Origin: Rhynchopus euleeides
Lineage: Eukaryota; Euglenozoa; Diplonemea; Diplonemida; Diplonemidae
Reading direction: 5' to 3'
NCBI GenBank assembly: GCA_963210315.1
Contig: OY723260.1
Location: 2,046,001 to 2,110,000 of the forward strand
Length of the DNA: 64,000 bases
Part shown: in pieces, positions 20,280-31,700 of the stretch
Layout: the number at the start of each line of letters is the position of its first letter
Position numbering within the stretch: position 1 is the first letter of the stretch
Made by a program: the position numbers and the translations under genes
Notes under the pieces: generated by a model
What the model saw: the letters and a program-made list of their open reading frames with translations, nothing else
The model's database searches: none
What the model was told of the DNA's origin: nothing

Positions 20280-21173
20280 ATGACTATCATTGCCCGCCCC
20301 ACAAGTGTTGGCCCCTTGTTGTCCTTGGCATCTGGCTGCCACACCCCACACAAGCTAGCCTCTGCTCTGCCTGAGGTGGTCCCTTCTAGCCTCCAACACC
20401 GACCCAACAGGAAGAGTTTTTCAGCTGGCCGTCATGCCTCGGCCTACCAAGCTGAGCTAGTGGCGCTGCGGGAGGCCCTGACACGGCTCCGGGGGGTGCT
20501 GAACCGAGGCCAGGTGGCAGTCATTTGCACGGATTCGCAGAGCGCGCTGCGGGCCCTGCAGGCGGGCCCAGCCAGGGTGAGGGAGGATGTGCTGCACCGC
20601 ATCTGGACCCTGCTCTTTGACCTCACACTGAACCTCGACGCTACCATCCACCTGCAGTACGTACCTGCACATGTGGGTATAGAGGGGAACGAGGTGGCGG
20701 ATGGTCTGGCGGCGAAAGGGAGGGACAAACCGCAGGAGGAGCCCCTCTCTTATGCCGGGGCTAAGGCTGCGATACGCCGTTACCATGACCCTCTCACCCC
20801 TCGACAAGGAACGCTGTACTGGACGGACGGCATCCTAAAGCGCCCCCCGCTACCAATGCCTGCCCTCAAGCGAAGGGAGGAAGTGCTAATCCGTCAGCTG
20901 CGGGCAGGGCGCCACCGCCTGCTTTGGGATTTCCGCAGAGGAGAGGACGACAAGAACACGCCGCCTTGCCCCTTCTGTGAAGAGAGCTGCGACATCGAGC
21001 ACGTGTTCAGCTGCGAGCGCCTCGAGGAGGAGCGGAAGAAAACCCTCAGCACGACGGACCCCAGGAAGCTGCTCTTTCGTCGCCCGACGGAAGTAGTGAG
21101 ATACCTGAAGGAGGTAGGCCTGGCGGACACCACCTTAGCGGAGGTGCTGTCAACCCAGCCGAGGGACCCATAG
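20280..21173 (+). CDS. LINE ORF2 3' end: RNase H domain plus zinc-binding tail (5'-truncated)
   Basis: The 297-residue ORF shows RNase HI motifs: YQAELVALREAL (Glu59), VICTDSQSALRAL (Asp85) and YVPAHVGIEGNEVADGLAAK (His131, Asp141). The first Asp (TDGS type) is absent from this frame. Near the end, CPFCEESCDIEHVFSC (C230, C233, H241, C245) is a typical C-terminal zinc motif of non-LTR elements. RNase H removes RNA from cDNA hybrids during target-primed reverse transcription. Reverse transcriptase and endonuclease parts are missing upstream, so this is a dead 5'-truncated insertion. The N-terminal 45 residues are probably unrelated flank. Confidence 0.85.
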   Translation: MTIIARPTSVGPLLSLASGCHTPHKLASALPEVVPSSLQHRPNRKSFSAGRHASAYQAELVALREALTRLRGVLNRGQVAVICTDSQSALRALQAGPARVREDVLHRIWTLLFDLTLNLDATIHLQYVPAHVGIEGNEVADGLAAKGRDKPQEEPLSYAGAKAAIRRYHDPLTPRQGTLYWTDGILKRPPLPMPALKRREEVLIRQLRAGRHRLLWDFRRGEDDKNTPPCPFCEESCDIEHVFSCERLEEERKKTLSTTDPRKLLFRRPTEVVRYLKEVGLADTTLAEVLSTQPRDP

Positions 21174-22046
21174 ACGACAGACGGAAGATCATGACGGCAA
21201 ACAAAAAACCAGTACCCCCCTCCCCCCCCACCCCCACGTATCATTTTGACTGCTCTTATATCAAGTCACCCCCCCCCCCCCCCACCGGAACGGGAGGAGG
21301 AAGCAGTAACAGGTGGTGCAACCTGCGGCCATCGACTGCAGCTGCACTGCCACACACAACCAGAGAAACAAAAACAGATTGCCCCCTCCCCCCTACCCAC
21401 ACCCACGACACTGCGAGGGAAGAGAGCCCCGCCGAGGCGACGCAGCGCCAGAAGCGGCCCGCATACGAGGGTCATTTGGGGAAACCCAGAAGGCTCGCGT
21501 AGGAGTGCCTCACAGAGGACTGATCCTCGCCTGTACCGAGTCCCTTGTAGTGTAACACGAAGAGGGGCGACCACCAAACCCAAAACAACAAAACAAAAAC
21601 AAAACGACACGGTGCAGGTCGCAAAAAAAAAACACCGAGAGCACATAAGCGGGACAGTTCGAGCGGACACTGCCCACTGTCCCGAGGACACCCAATCTGA
21701 CGAGGGTGACGGCCTTCCACCCGGGTCTGTTACTTCGACCACAGGGTCTGAAGGTGGGGTCGATGTTAAGATTCCCATGCCACCACACCACTCCCCAACC
21801 CACCAGCCCTCGTGCCTCTCCTCGCTTGCCGCGCTGGGGTTATTGAACATTCTGTGTGCTGACTACGTCACATCACTTGCATGCGGAGCGGCAGATGCCT
21901 CAGGTGGGACCACAGCGGGTTCCCTCCAACACAGCTATTGAGGTCCCGCACACGGGCACAGCCACACAGCGATACCATGCAGCTCTGAGACCCGTACACA
22001 GCCTCTCCAATGCAGGTGATTCTTCGTGTCGACACTTCACCACACC
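21174..22046. other. LINE 3' flank and 5' flank of armadillo copy 4
   Basis: Contains a C tract (about 21268-21285), an A-rich stretch at 21580-21635, and no gene I can support. The ORF 21246-21941 lacks any recognisable domain. Only the last 35-40 bp before 22047 match the other armadillo flanks, so a duplication breakpoint lies at about 22000. Confidence 0.4.
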
Positions 22047-23473
22047 ATGGCGTGTGTTGCCACCAGCCCTGCTGCTGCTTCTCTCACGGATGTGGAAAAG
22101 AAGGCCGCTGCCCTGCGTGCAGAGAAGAAGGCTGCCATGCAGAAGCGCAGGGTGAAGAATCACACCGTTGTCGTGCCGACACCGAGTTCCATCGCAGGGC
22201 TTGCGGTACAGCTGTATGCTGGCGGGGAAGACGAGCTCCATGCTGCGACTGCCTTGCGGAAGATGCTGGATGATGAGAACCTACCGCCTACCGACATGGT
22301 GATTGCCGCATCGCCTCCTGTTGTGCCGAAGCTGGTGGAGTTGCTCTCGCACTCCAACCCACAGCTGCAGCACGAGGCTCACTCACCAACATCGCGGCCG
22401 GCACCACCCAGCAGACGGCTGTTGTCGTGCAGCACGGCGCACTGCAGCCCGTCATCCGCATGCTGTCCAGCTCGAACAACGACCTGCAGCAGGAGGCCGC
22501 GATCTGCCTCGGGAACATTGCGGGTCACAGCACCAACATGCGCGACATGGCCCTCGATGCCGGTGCCTTGCAGCCCCTCCTGGCCAGCCTGCACGTGGGT
22601 GCCCCACTCAAGGTGAAGCGGGACAGTACATACGCGCTTTTCAACCTGCTGGACGGCAAGCCGGCTGTGCCGCAGAGTGTGGTGCATGCCGCAGTGCCTG
22701 TTCTGTCTCACCTGATCTCTGTTGATGACACAGAGACCGTCAACCACGCGCTGTGGGGTCTGAGCTCTGCGTGCGATGGGCCAGACACAGGCATCCAAAC
22801 TGTGCTGGACAGTGGTGTGCTACCCCGTGTGATCTCGAAGCTGGCAGATGAAAACTATGTCATCTGCTTCCCTGCTCTGCGTGTTGTGGGGAAGATGGTG
22901 ACGGGCGACAGCGATCAGAGACAGGCGGTGTTGGATGCCGGTGCTGCACTGGCCATTCGAAAGCTGCTGTCAGTTCCCCAGAAGGACAAGGTGACAATGG
23001 AGTGTCTGTGGGTCATCAGGAGCGTTGCTGGAGGGACACCTTCGCAGCTGCAGCAGCTTATCAACCTCGATTACATGGTGCTTGTTGTGGGTCTCATCAC
23101 GACGCAGAAGCTGCCCACAACAGTGATGAAGGAGGCTGCTTGGGTGCTGACGAATGCCATGGCGGGAGGCACCGAGGAGCAGCGCACGGTGTTCTTCAAC
23201 AAAGGCTTTGTCCCAGCCTTCGTTGCGTGTCTGAAACACTCCGGACCGTGTGCAGAAGCTGATAAAGTGAGTCTGAAGGGTCTGGATTTCCTGATGGAGC
23301 ACGGCACAACCCTGTCGGGGTCTGGGGGCAACCCCTGTGTCTCTGCTGCAGTCGATGCTGGTATTGTGGACGCACTGCGATCCTGCGCATCGAACGGGAG
23401 AGATGTGATGGCATTTGCCAAGAAGTGGTTTCCTCTTGCTTCCGAACTCGAGTCTTGCCTTAGAAAGGGATGA
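22047..23473 (+). pseudogene. Importin-alpha-like armadillo gene, copy 4, frameshifted
   Basis: The frame is intact from the standard start through SNPQLQHEA. Between 22379 and 22380 seven bases present in copies 1 and 5 (GCCTGGG in the GAG GCT GCC TGG GCA context) are missing. The original frame then runs into unrelated peptide to 22616, while the true armadillo frame resumes and stays open to 23473 (internal ATG at 22427). The rest is close to copy 5, including LPTTVMKEAAWVLTNAMAGG. A single 7-bp deletion with otherwise clean sequence suggests recent inactivation, or an assembly error. A truncated product from 22427 would lack the basic N terminus and first repeats. Confidence 0.8.
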
Positions 23474-23834
23474 GGAACACGGGGGGGCAGAGGCTTTCTC
23501 AGAGGGTGCTTTCTCGCCTTGTGATCAAGTCCACCCTGCGTATGCGACGGTGTCGTCTCGAGAAAGAGCGCCGTCAACGGACCGCTCTCACTGCGGTGCA
23601 GCGGTTGCATCAAGTGTGCCCCCTATCGGGGAGTGGATGCGTCAACGCATCTTACAGGGAAGAAGGAACCACGGATAGCATATTCACTGCACTGGCGAAA
23701 CTGGCGCGTCTTGGTGCATTTCCGCCTCGCCCCCTTCACGTTGCTGCTTCCTGTCCCCCCAGGACCCACACCGTAAGACCCAGACACAGCCTCTCCAACA
23801 CAGGTGATTCTTCGTGTCGACACTTCACCACACC

Positions 23835-25265
23835 ATGGCGTGTGTTGCCACCAGCCCTGCTGCTGCTTCTCTCACGGATGTGGAAAAGAAGGCCGCTGCC
23901 CTGCGTGCAGAGAAGAAGGATGCCATGCGGAAGCGCAGGGTGAAGAATCACACCGTTGTGCCGACACCGAGTTCCATCGCAGGGCTTGCGGTACAGCTGT
24001 ATGCTGGCGGGGAAGACGAGCTCCATGCTGCGACTGCCTTGCGGGTGATGCTGGATGATGAGAGCCAGCCGCCTATCGACACGGTGCTTGCCGCATCGCC
24101 TCCTGTTGTGCCGAAGCTGGTGGAGTTGCTCTCGCACTCCAACCCACAGCTGCAGCACGAGGCTGCCTGGGCACTCACCAGCGTCACGGCCGGCACCACC
24201 CAGCAGACGGCTGTTGTCGTGCAGCACGGCGCACTGCCGCCCATGATCCGCATGCTGTCCAGCTCGAACAGCGACCTGCAGCAGGAGGCCGCGATCTGCC
24301 TCGGGAACATTGCGAGTGAAAACACCAACATGCGCGACATGGCCCTCGATGCCGGTGCCTTGCAGCCCCTCCTGGCCAGCCTGCATGTGGGTGCCCCACT
24401 CAAGGTGAAGCGGTACGGTACATACGCGCTTTCCATCCTGCTGCGCCGCTTGCCGGCTGTGCCGCAGAGTGCAGTGCATGCCGCAGTGCCTGTTCTGTCT
24501 CACCTCATCTCTGTTGAAGACACAGAGACCGTCATCGACGCGCTGTGGGGTCTGAGCGATGCGTGCGATGGGCAAGACACAGGCATCCAAACTGTGCTGG
24601 ACAGTGGTGTGCTACCCCGTGTGATCTCGAAGCTGGCAGATGAAAACTATGACATCCGCTACACTGCTCTGCGTGTTGTGGGGAACATGGTAACGGGCGA
24701 CAGCGATCAGAGACAGGCGGTGTTGGATGCCGGTGCTGCACTGGCCATACGCAAGCTGCTGTCAGTTCCCCAGAAGGACGAGGTGACGAAGGAGTGTCTG
24801 TGGGTCATCAGGAGCGTTGCTGGAGGGACACCTTCGCAGCTGCAGCAGCTTATCAACCTCGATTACATGGTGCTTGTTGTGGGTCTCATCACGACGCAGA
24901 AGCTGCCCACAACAGTGATGAAGGAGGCTGTGTGGGTGCTGAGGAATGCCATGAAGGGAGGCACCGAGGAGCAGCGCACGGTGTTCTTCAACGAAGGCTT
25001 TGTCCCAGCCTTCGTTGCGTGTCTGAAACACTCCGGACCGTGTGCAGAAGCTGATAAAGTGAGTCTGAAGGGTCTGGATTTCCTGATGGAGCACGGCACA
25101 ACCCTGTCGGGGTCTGGGGACAACCCCTGTGTCTCTGCTGCAGTCGATGCTGGTATTGTGGACGCACTGCGATCCTGCGCATCGAACGGGAGAGATGTGA
25201 TGGCATTTGCCAAGAAGTGGTTTCCTCTTGCTTCCGAACTCGAGTCTTGCCTTAGAAAGGGATGA
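23835..25265 (+). CDS. Importin-alpha-like armadillo repeat protein, copy 5
   Basis: The 476-residue protein begins MACVATSPAAASLTDVEKK and has the same layout as copy 2: basic N terminus (KKDAMRKRRVKNH), about nine armadillo repeats, tail ASELESCLRKG. The repeat NPQLQHEAAWALTSVTAGTT keeps the importin-type Trp. Distinct changes are ALSILLRRLPAVPQSAVHAA and VEDTETVIDALWGLSDACDG. Its 3' half is almost the same as copy 4. The unit length from copy 4 start to copy 5 start is 1788 bp and from copy 5 to copy 6 is 1792 bp, so this is head-to-tail tandem duplication. Confidence 0.82.
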   Translation: MACVATSPAAASLTDVEKKAAALRAEKKDAMRKRRVKNHTVVPTPSSIAGLAVQLYAGGEDELHAATALRVMLDDESQPPIDTVLAASPPVVPKLVELLSHSNPQLQHEAAWALTSVTAGTTQQTAVVVQHGALPPMIRMLSSSNSDLQQEAAICLGNIASENTNMRDMALDAGALQPLLASLHVGAPLKVKRYGTYALSILLRRLPAVPQSAVHAAVPVLSHLISVEDTETVIDALWGLSDACDGQDTGIQTVLDSGVLPRVISKLADENYDIRYTALRVVGNMVTGDSDQRQAVLDAGAALAIRKLLSVPQKDEVTKECLWVIRSVAGGTPSQLQQLINLDYMVLVVGLITTQKLPTTVMKEAVWVLRNAMKGGTEEQRTVFFNEGFVPAFVACLKHSGPCAEADKVSLKGLDFLMEHGTTLSGSGDNPCVSAAVDAGIVDALRSCASNGRDVMAFAKKWFPLASELESCLRKG

Positions 25266-25626
25266 GGAACACGGGGGGGCAGAGGCTTTCTCAGAGGGTG
25301 CTTTCTCGTCTTGTGATCAAGCCCACCCTGCGTATGCGACGGTGTCGTCTCGAGAAAGAGCGCCGTCAACGGACCGTTCTCACTGCGGTGCAGCGGTTGC
25401 ATCAAGTGTGCCCCCTATCGGGGAGTGGATGCGTCAACGCATCTTACAGGGAAGAAGGAACCACGGATAGCATATTCACGGCAGTGGCGAAACTGGCGCG
25501 TCTTGGTGCATTTCCGCCTCGCCCCCTTCACGTTGCTGCTTCCTGTCCCCCCAGGACCCACACTGTAAGACCCAGACACAGCCTCTCCAAGACAGGTGAT
25601 TCTTCGTGTCGACACTTCACCACACC

Positions 25627-27081
25627 ATGGCGTGTGTTGCCACCAGCCCTGCTGCTGCTTCTCTCACGGATGTGGAAAAGAAGGCTGCTGCCCTGCGTGC
25701 AGAGAAGAAGGCTGTCATGCAGAAGCGCAGGAGGGCGAAGAATCACACCGTTGTCGTGCCGACACCGAGTTCCATCGCAGGGCTTGCGGTACAGCTGTAT
25801 GCTGGCGGGGAAGACGAGCTCCATGCTGCGACTGCCTTGCGGGTGATGCTGGATGATGACAACCAACCGCCTATCGACATGGTGATTGCCGCATCGCCTC
25901 CTGTTGTGCCGAAGCTGGTGGAGTTGCTCTCGCACACCAACCCACAGCTGCAGCTCGAGACTGCCCGGGCACTCACCAACATCGCGGCCGACACCCCCCA
26001 GCAGACGGCTGTTGTCGTGCAGCACGGCGCACTGCCGCCCATGATCCGCATGCTGTCCAGCTCGAACAACGACCTGCAGGAGCACGCCGCATGGTGCCTC
26101 AGGAACATTGCGGGTGACAGCACCAACATGCGCGACACGGCCCTCGATGCCGGTGCCTTGCAGCCCCTCCTGGCCAGCCTGCACGTGGGTGCCCCACTCA
26201 CGATGAAGCGCATCGGGGCACACGCGCTGCGCAGCTTGCTGCACGGCAAGCCGGCTGTGCAGGAGAGTGCAGTGCGTGCCGCAGTGCCTGTTCTGTCTCA
26301 CCTGATCTCTGTTGATGACACAGAGACCGTCATCGGCGTGCTGTGGGGGCTGAGCTCTGCGTGCGATGGGCCAGACACAGGCATCCAAACTGTGCTGGAC
26401 AGTGGTGTGCTACCCCGTGTGATCTCGAAGCTGGCAGATGAAAACTATGACATCTGCTTCCCTGCTCTGCGTATTGTGGCGAACATGGTGACGGATGACG
26501 ACGATCAGACACAGGCGGTGTTGGATGCCGGTGCTGCACTGGCCATCCGCAACCTAATGGCAGTTCCCCAGAAGGACAAAGTGATGAAAGTGTGTCTGTG
26601 GGCCATCAGCAACGTTGCTGGAGGGACACCTTCGCAGCTGCAGCATCTTATCGACCTCGACTTCATGCCGCTTGTTGTGGATCTCATCACATCACAGCAC
26701 CTGTCCACAGAGGTGATGAACGGGATGAATGGGTGGGCTGTGTGGGTGCTGACGAATGCCATGGAGTCTGGCACCAAGGACCAGCGCACCGCGTTCTTCA
26801 ACGAAGGCTTTGTCCCAGCCTTCGTTGCGTGTCTGAAACACTCCGGAATGTGTGCGCGCACCCTTAATGCCACTCTCAAGGGTCTGGAATTCCTGATGGA
26901 GCACGGCACAACCCTGTCGGGGTCTGGGGACAACCCCTGTGTCTCTGCTGCAGCCGATGCTGGTATTGTGGACGCACTGCGATCCTGCGCATCGAACGGG
27001 AGAGATGTGATGGCATTTGCCAAGAAGTGGTTTCCTCCCTCTTCCAGCAGATATTATCACGCCCTTTGTTCACGCAGGTAA
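25627..27081 (+). CDS. Importin-alpha-like armadillo repeat protein, copy 6 (mosaic)
   Basis: A 484-residue protein and last gene of the second cluster. Its first half follows copy 3 (KKAVMQKRRRAKNH, DLQEHAAWCLRNIAGDSTNM). Its second half follows copy 2 (LMAVPQKDKVMKVCLWAISN, SQHLSTEVMNGMN, ESGTKDQRTAFFNEGF). Such a mosaic points to gene conversion or unequal crossing-over between clusters. The C terminus diverges after AKKWFPP into SSSRYYHALCSRR, where the cluster meets unrelated DNA. Catalysis is not expected; it should act as an adaptor or scaffold. Confidence 0.82.
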   Translation: MACVATSPAAASLTDVEKKAAALRAEKKAVMQKRRRAKNHTVVVPTPSSIAGLAVQLYAGGEDELHAATALRVMLDDDNQPPIDMVIAASPPVVPKLVELLSHTNPQLQLETARALTNIAADTPQQTAVVVQHGALPPMIRMLSSSNNDLQEHAAWCLRNIAGDSTNMRDTALDAGALQPLLASLHVGAPLTMKRIGAHALRSLLHGKPAVQESAVRAAVPVLSHLISVDDTETVIGVLWGLSSACDGPDTGIQTVLDSGVLPRVISKLADENYDICFPALRIVANMVTDDDDQTQAVLDAGAALAIRNLMAVPQKDKVMKVCLWAISNVAGGTPSQLQHLIDLDFMPLVVDLITSQHLSTEVMNGMNGWAVWVLTNAMESGTKDQRTAFFNEGFVPAFVACLKHSGMCARTLNATLKGLEFLMEHGTTLSGSGDNPCVSAAADAGIVDALRSCASNGRDVMAFAKKWFPPSSSRYYHALCSRR

Positions 27082-27540
27082 GCAGAGGAAGGCGGCCCCC
27101 GATAGTGGGTGACAAAATGACACAGTTTGTCGAGAGACAAATATGGAACGGACAATGCGACTTTCGCCTGCGGGCGAGTGAGTTGGGTGGCGCGGACCCA
27201 CGCCAAATGCCACACAAGGATCAGCCTCGTGCACCAACATGGCCAGTGGAGATCACCTCGAGTAGTTTGAGACCGCCCTTGATATTCGGGAGGAAGGCCT
27301 TCTGCACGCCGCAGTGCTGAGGCAGGCACAGCTCCACAGGACGCAGAGCGCGTAACGCCCGCTTGCGTTGTCCCCAGGGTGCGCCCACACGACAGGACGC
27401 GTGCAGATACCGGCCCCCTCTCCGCATGTATATGCGTGGGTCACTTTGCGGAAAGTAAGTGCGCCCGGAAAATACAGGAAGGCACAAAATTTGACAAGTC
27501 CACCAGGACAACCCAACTTGATACCAAGACATAACAGGAC
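27082..27540. other. 3' flank of copy 6, gene-free
   Basis: No domain recognised in the short overlapping ORFs on either strand. Confidence 0.35.
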
Positions 27541-27737
27541 ACCTACCACCCCCCGTGTATATGTCACCCCCCAAAAGGGTGTGTTTATGTCACCCCCAAG
27601 CGGCCCTGGCGGGGGGTGACATACACTAACCTACCACCCCCCGTGTATATGTCACCCCCTAAAAGGTGTGTTCATGTCACCCCCCTCCCGATTTTTGCAC
27701 CTGGGGGGGGGTGACATATACACGGGGGGTGGTAGGC
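27541..27737. mobile_element. Small foldback (MITE-like) element
   Basis: CTACCACCCCCCGTGTATAT plus GTCACCCCC occurs at about 27541 and 27633 in direct orientation. Its reverse complement (GGGGGTGACATATACACGGG and following) ends at about 27736. The 27633-27736 part is a hairpin with arms of about 30 bp. Confidence 0.7.
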
Positions 27738-27744
27738 AACCGTA

Positions 27745-27875
27745 AAATAGGTGGACCGTAAAAATGTTCCAAGTTCCGGAAAAATCCCACTTGTTCCAAC
27801 TTTTTTACGGTCCAACTATAGTACGGTCCACCTTTATTACGGCCCACACTTTTTCCAATTACGGTAAGTCGGGTC
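27745..27875. repeat. Short foldback with ACGGTCCA words
   Basis: AGGTGGACCGTAAAA (27750) faces TTTTTTACGGTCCA and ACGGTCCACCTTT (27802-27835) in opposite orientation, so this is probably another tiny non-autonomous element. Confidence 0.45.
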
Positions 27876-28715
27876 CCTGCGACTTGGTACAATACACCGC
27901 ACAACTCACAGCAGGATTTGGGTCTCTTTGTTCCCCGCCCCAGCCCCCCCCCCCCCCCTCCCCCTGCACACAACCGATACAACAAGCAGACCTGGACGAC
28001 CTGACCTCCCCCTCCCGATCCCCTTTGCAATCCTGTGACCGAGCAAGACACCCCCACACCCCACATCACCCCACCCCACCCCCATCCACTCCCCACACCT
28101 GCTTCCGTCAATCCAGCAGGCGTCGTGCAGCGGGGAGCCTCGGCCCACACAACCACCCTTCCCCACCCCCCGCATACACTACACGAGATACACAGCGACG
28201 CAAGGGGTGTAGGAGCTCAACCTTCTTTGCCTTGGCGGGTGCCTGGCCGGGGCCTCCCTACGCACAGAGGCGTGGTCCTGTTTCCAGGAAGATGGGGACA
28301 GGCAGGGCAGTGTCAGTCTAGAGCTGCGCTGTCGCTCGCCCCCTCCCATCCCCACCGGAACACCTGACCCACCCATCTCTCCGCCCCTCCCTCCTCCCTC
28401 CCTCCCTCCCCACAAACGATAGCAAAGGCTGGGGCTCCCTTCGTTCCTTCTGTGTGAAGGGGGGGGAGGAGTGCCGAACCAAAGGCGCTTGCATGTGTGT
28501 TGTATCCCAAACCGCTGCCCACACAAGCCCCTCCCTGCCCGTTCTCCCCCCCCCTCTCTTTCTTCTCTCTTTCTGACTGATACCATATTCGACAACAAAA
28601 AATATCGAACATTTCCCCCCCCCCCCCCCCTATTGTTTTTTTCTGATTTTAAACCCCACGCCCCTCTTGTTGTTTGGCCTTCTTGACGCTCCTCCCACGC
28701 CCCCTTGACGCCGCC
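27876..28715. other. Pyrimidine-rich 5' flank of the trehalose gene
   Basis: Strongly C/T-biased plus strand with C tracts at about 27946-27960 and 28615-28632. No gene is supported. The last tract lies about 90 bp before the likely start codon. Confidence 0.45.
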
Positions 28716-31700
28716 ATGACTTTGGAGGCGGCACCTTGCGGAGCAGAAGCGATGTGCGACCGACCACCTGTGAACGGCGGTGCCCGGGTCGACTCATGTC
28801 TCCTCGGCAAAGGGAGGCTGATCGTCGTTGCGAACAAGATCCCCGTGCAGCTCTCTGCAGAGAACGAGGGGACAACTCTCACAGACACGGGGATCTTCCC
28901 GAGCATACGAGAGGCAGCAGATGCCATCCGGCGCGACAAGATCTGGGTCGGGTACCTCGGGTGCGACAAGGCGGTCGACGCCGCTGACACACGGGGGGTT
29001 GTGGATGGGAACACGACGCGGTACGTCAACGTACCCATGCCGGCCCAGCTGCACGCACGGCACTACCAAGTCATGTGCAACAGCATCATATGGCCGATAT
29101 TCCATCACAAGGAGGTGGGTGACTTTCCAGTGGATGCGTTCGAAACCTACGAAGAGGTGAACCGCCGTTTCTGCGACGCGATTGAGTCGGTGTACGAGGA
29201 AGGTGACATTGTGTGGGTGAATGACTACCACCTGATGCTGCTGCCGGAGATGCTGCGCGCGAGACCCGCCCTGCGGGACACCCGCATCGTCTTCTTCCTC
29301 CACGTCCCCTTCCCCAACGCGGAGGTGTACAGGAGGATCCCGTGGAACGCGCAGCTGGTGAAGGGCATCATCTATGCGGACCTTCTGGGGTTTCATACAC
29401 ACGACTACCTGCAGCACTTCCTCAGGGTGCTGACACGCGTGCTGGGCATCGATACGAGCGGGACCCACTTCCACGCGAATGGGAGGCGTGTTGCCGTTGG
29501 GGCCTACCCAGTGGGGCTCAGCCTGGAGCGCGTGCAGTCCGCACTCAGGGTTTCCGAAGTGCAGGAGCAGGTCCTGCAGCTCCGAGAGCTGTTTGCGGGC
29601 CGGCGGGTCGTGATCGGTGTCGACCGCATGGACTACATCAAAGGGCTCCCGGAGAAGCTGATGGTATGGCTGGCATACACACCGCACCGCACACCCCAAC
29701 ACTCTCACGTCAATTTATGCCGCATGGCATTCGCGCCTGGTGGTGTCATGCCTCATTTCCTTGTTGTGTGAATGCCATGCCATGTGGCGTGGGTTGCTTG
29801 CGTCGCCTGTCTGTCAGTGTGAGGTGCATATGGGAGGGAAGGTTTCGCGTTTTCGGTGAGTCGTGCTCAACCACAGAGGGGGGGGGGTGGAGGGGGTATT
29901 GGTTGGGTCCGCAAGAGTGCCGCCTCCACCCCACACGCTTCCCTGGCAGGCTTTCGAACGGATGTTGGAGGATCACCCGGAGATGGTCGGCAAGGTTGTT
30001 CTGGTGCAGATTGCAGCCCCGTCCCGCACCCACGTTGAAGAGTACCAGCGGCTGAGGCGTGAGGTGGAGGAACTGGTATGATAGCGTTGTATCCTGTTCC
30101 CTGATTGGTTTAAGAACCGGGTGCATTAGTTCTCGTGTGTTGGTCTTTCGTGGACGAATATCTGTACGATGCGGTGGAATACAGCCAAGAAGAACACCAG
30201 GGTTTCTGTGATGCAGCAGCAGACCAACGCCCTACCACCCCACGCACCACTCATCAGGTCGGGCGGATCAATGCGCGGTTTTACAGCGATACCAACGGCC
30301 AGGCTTCTGTGTTTTATAAGTTTAACAAAATCGACTTCCGCGAAGTGGCTGCCTTGCACAGCGTGTCCGACGTGTGCTTTGTGACCAGCTTACGCGACGG
30401 GATGAACATCGTCTCGCAGGAGTACATTGTGTGCCAGAAGCAGAACACAGGGCGCGGGGTGTTGGTGCTGAGCGAGTTCACTGGAGCCGCAAGGTATTGC
30501 CCACCCCACCCCCCTTCGGTGGGTGTTTCAACTGTTTGCCAGAAGGGCACGCGGTGTGGCCGCGAAACGCGCTTCATGGTCTCCATGCGAGTGAGAAAAT
30601 CAACTCCAAACCGAAAAAATCTCCTTTGCAAGGCGGTATCCCTGGGTTGCGCCTGTCCCGCTTCTTGCATTGCTCATCGGTACCGCCTCCTCCACCCCAC
30701 ATGTATCCGTGCATCCATCTACATTCATCATACAGGTGCCTTTCCGATGCGCTGCGCATCAACCCGTGGAACATACCAGAGACCGCCTCCACGCTGTACC
30801 GTGCGCTGAACATGAGCAGCGCGGAGCGCAAGCAGAGGTGTGCCCACCACCCGAGCACGTCACAGACACCGAGAGGGGCGACTCACGCTGGCCACCTCAA
30901 AGCGAATCACACAACCACCCTACCCGACCTGTGCCTGCCCTTGTCCATTCTTTTGGGCATGCCGCGCAGCCAACGGAGGGTCGACAGGATCCCTCGCATG
31001 TGGCCCCCTCCCTCCCCCCCCCTGCCACACCCCCACCACAGGCACAACAGCCTCTATAAATACGTGATGTCGCACACCGCTGCACAGTGGGGCCGGCAGC
31101 TGATCGGCGCGCTCGCGTCAGAGGTGGAACACGACCGGGAGAGGCAGCGGCGCACAGGCGACATCCTCGCCGCCTTTGGTGCCGCGAAGCGCAAGCTCGT
31201 CGTGGCGCACGGCGGCTTCCTCTCTGCATCCCCGTCGGACCGCCCGGGGTGCGAAGGCGGCAGCGCGGTGGAGGCCGCACGGCGCCTGCTGGCTCAGGGT
31301 GACGTGACCCTCGTGGTGTTCGACCTGCGCAGCACAGAGGAGCTGGACCGCCTGTGCTGCGACCTGGACAACGTCTACATCGCAGCGGAATACGGATGCT
31401 TCCTCAAGCGCCCCACCCCACCCGGCACCGCCTCGACGTGGGAGTGGCTGGTACGCCCGGCAGTCACAGAGGCGAGCCTCAATAGCGCCCGCAAGATCAT
31501 GCAGGACTTTGCGAAGGTCGCACCGGGGTCCTGCTTTGATGAGGGCCGCCAGTGCACCGTGCACTGGTCTTGGGCAGAGTGCGAGCACTACTATGGGGCA
31601 GTGCAGGCACAAGAGTGCTCTATGCAACTAGGAGGGGCCAGTTCCTCTATCGATGGCCTCTCTGTGCATATGTCTATCAAGGATAAGTGCATCGACGTCT

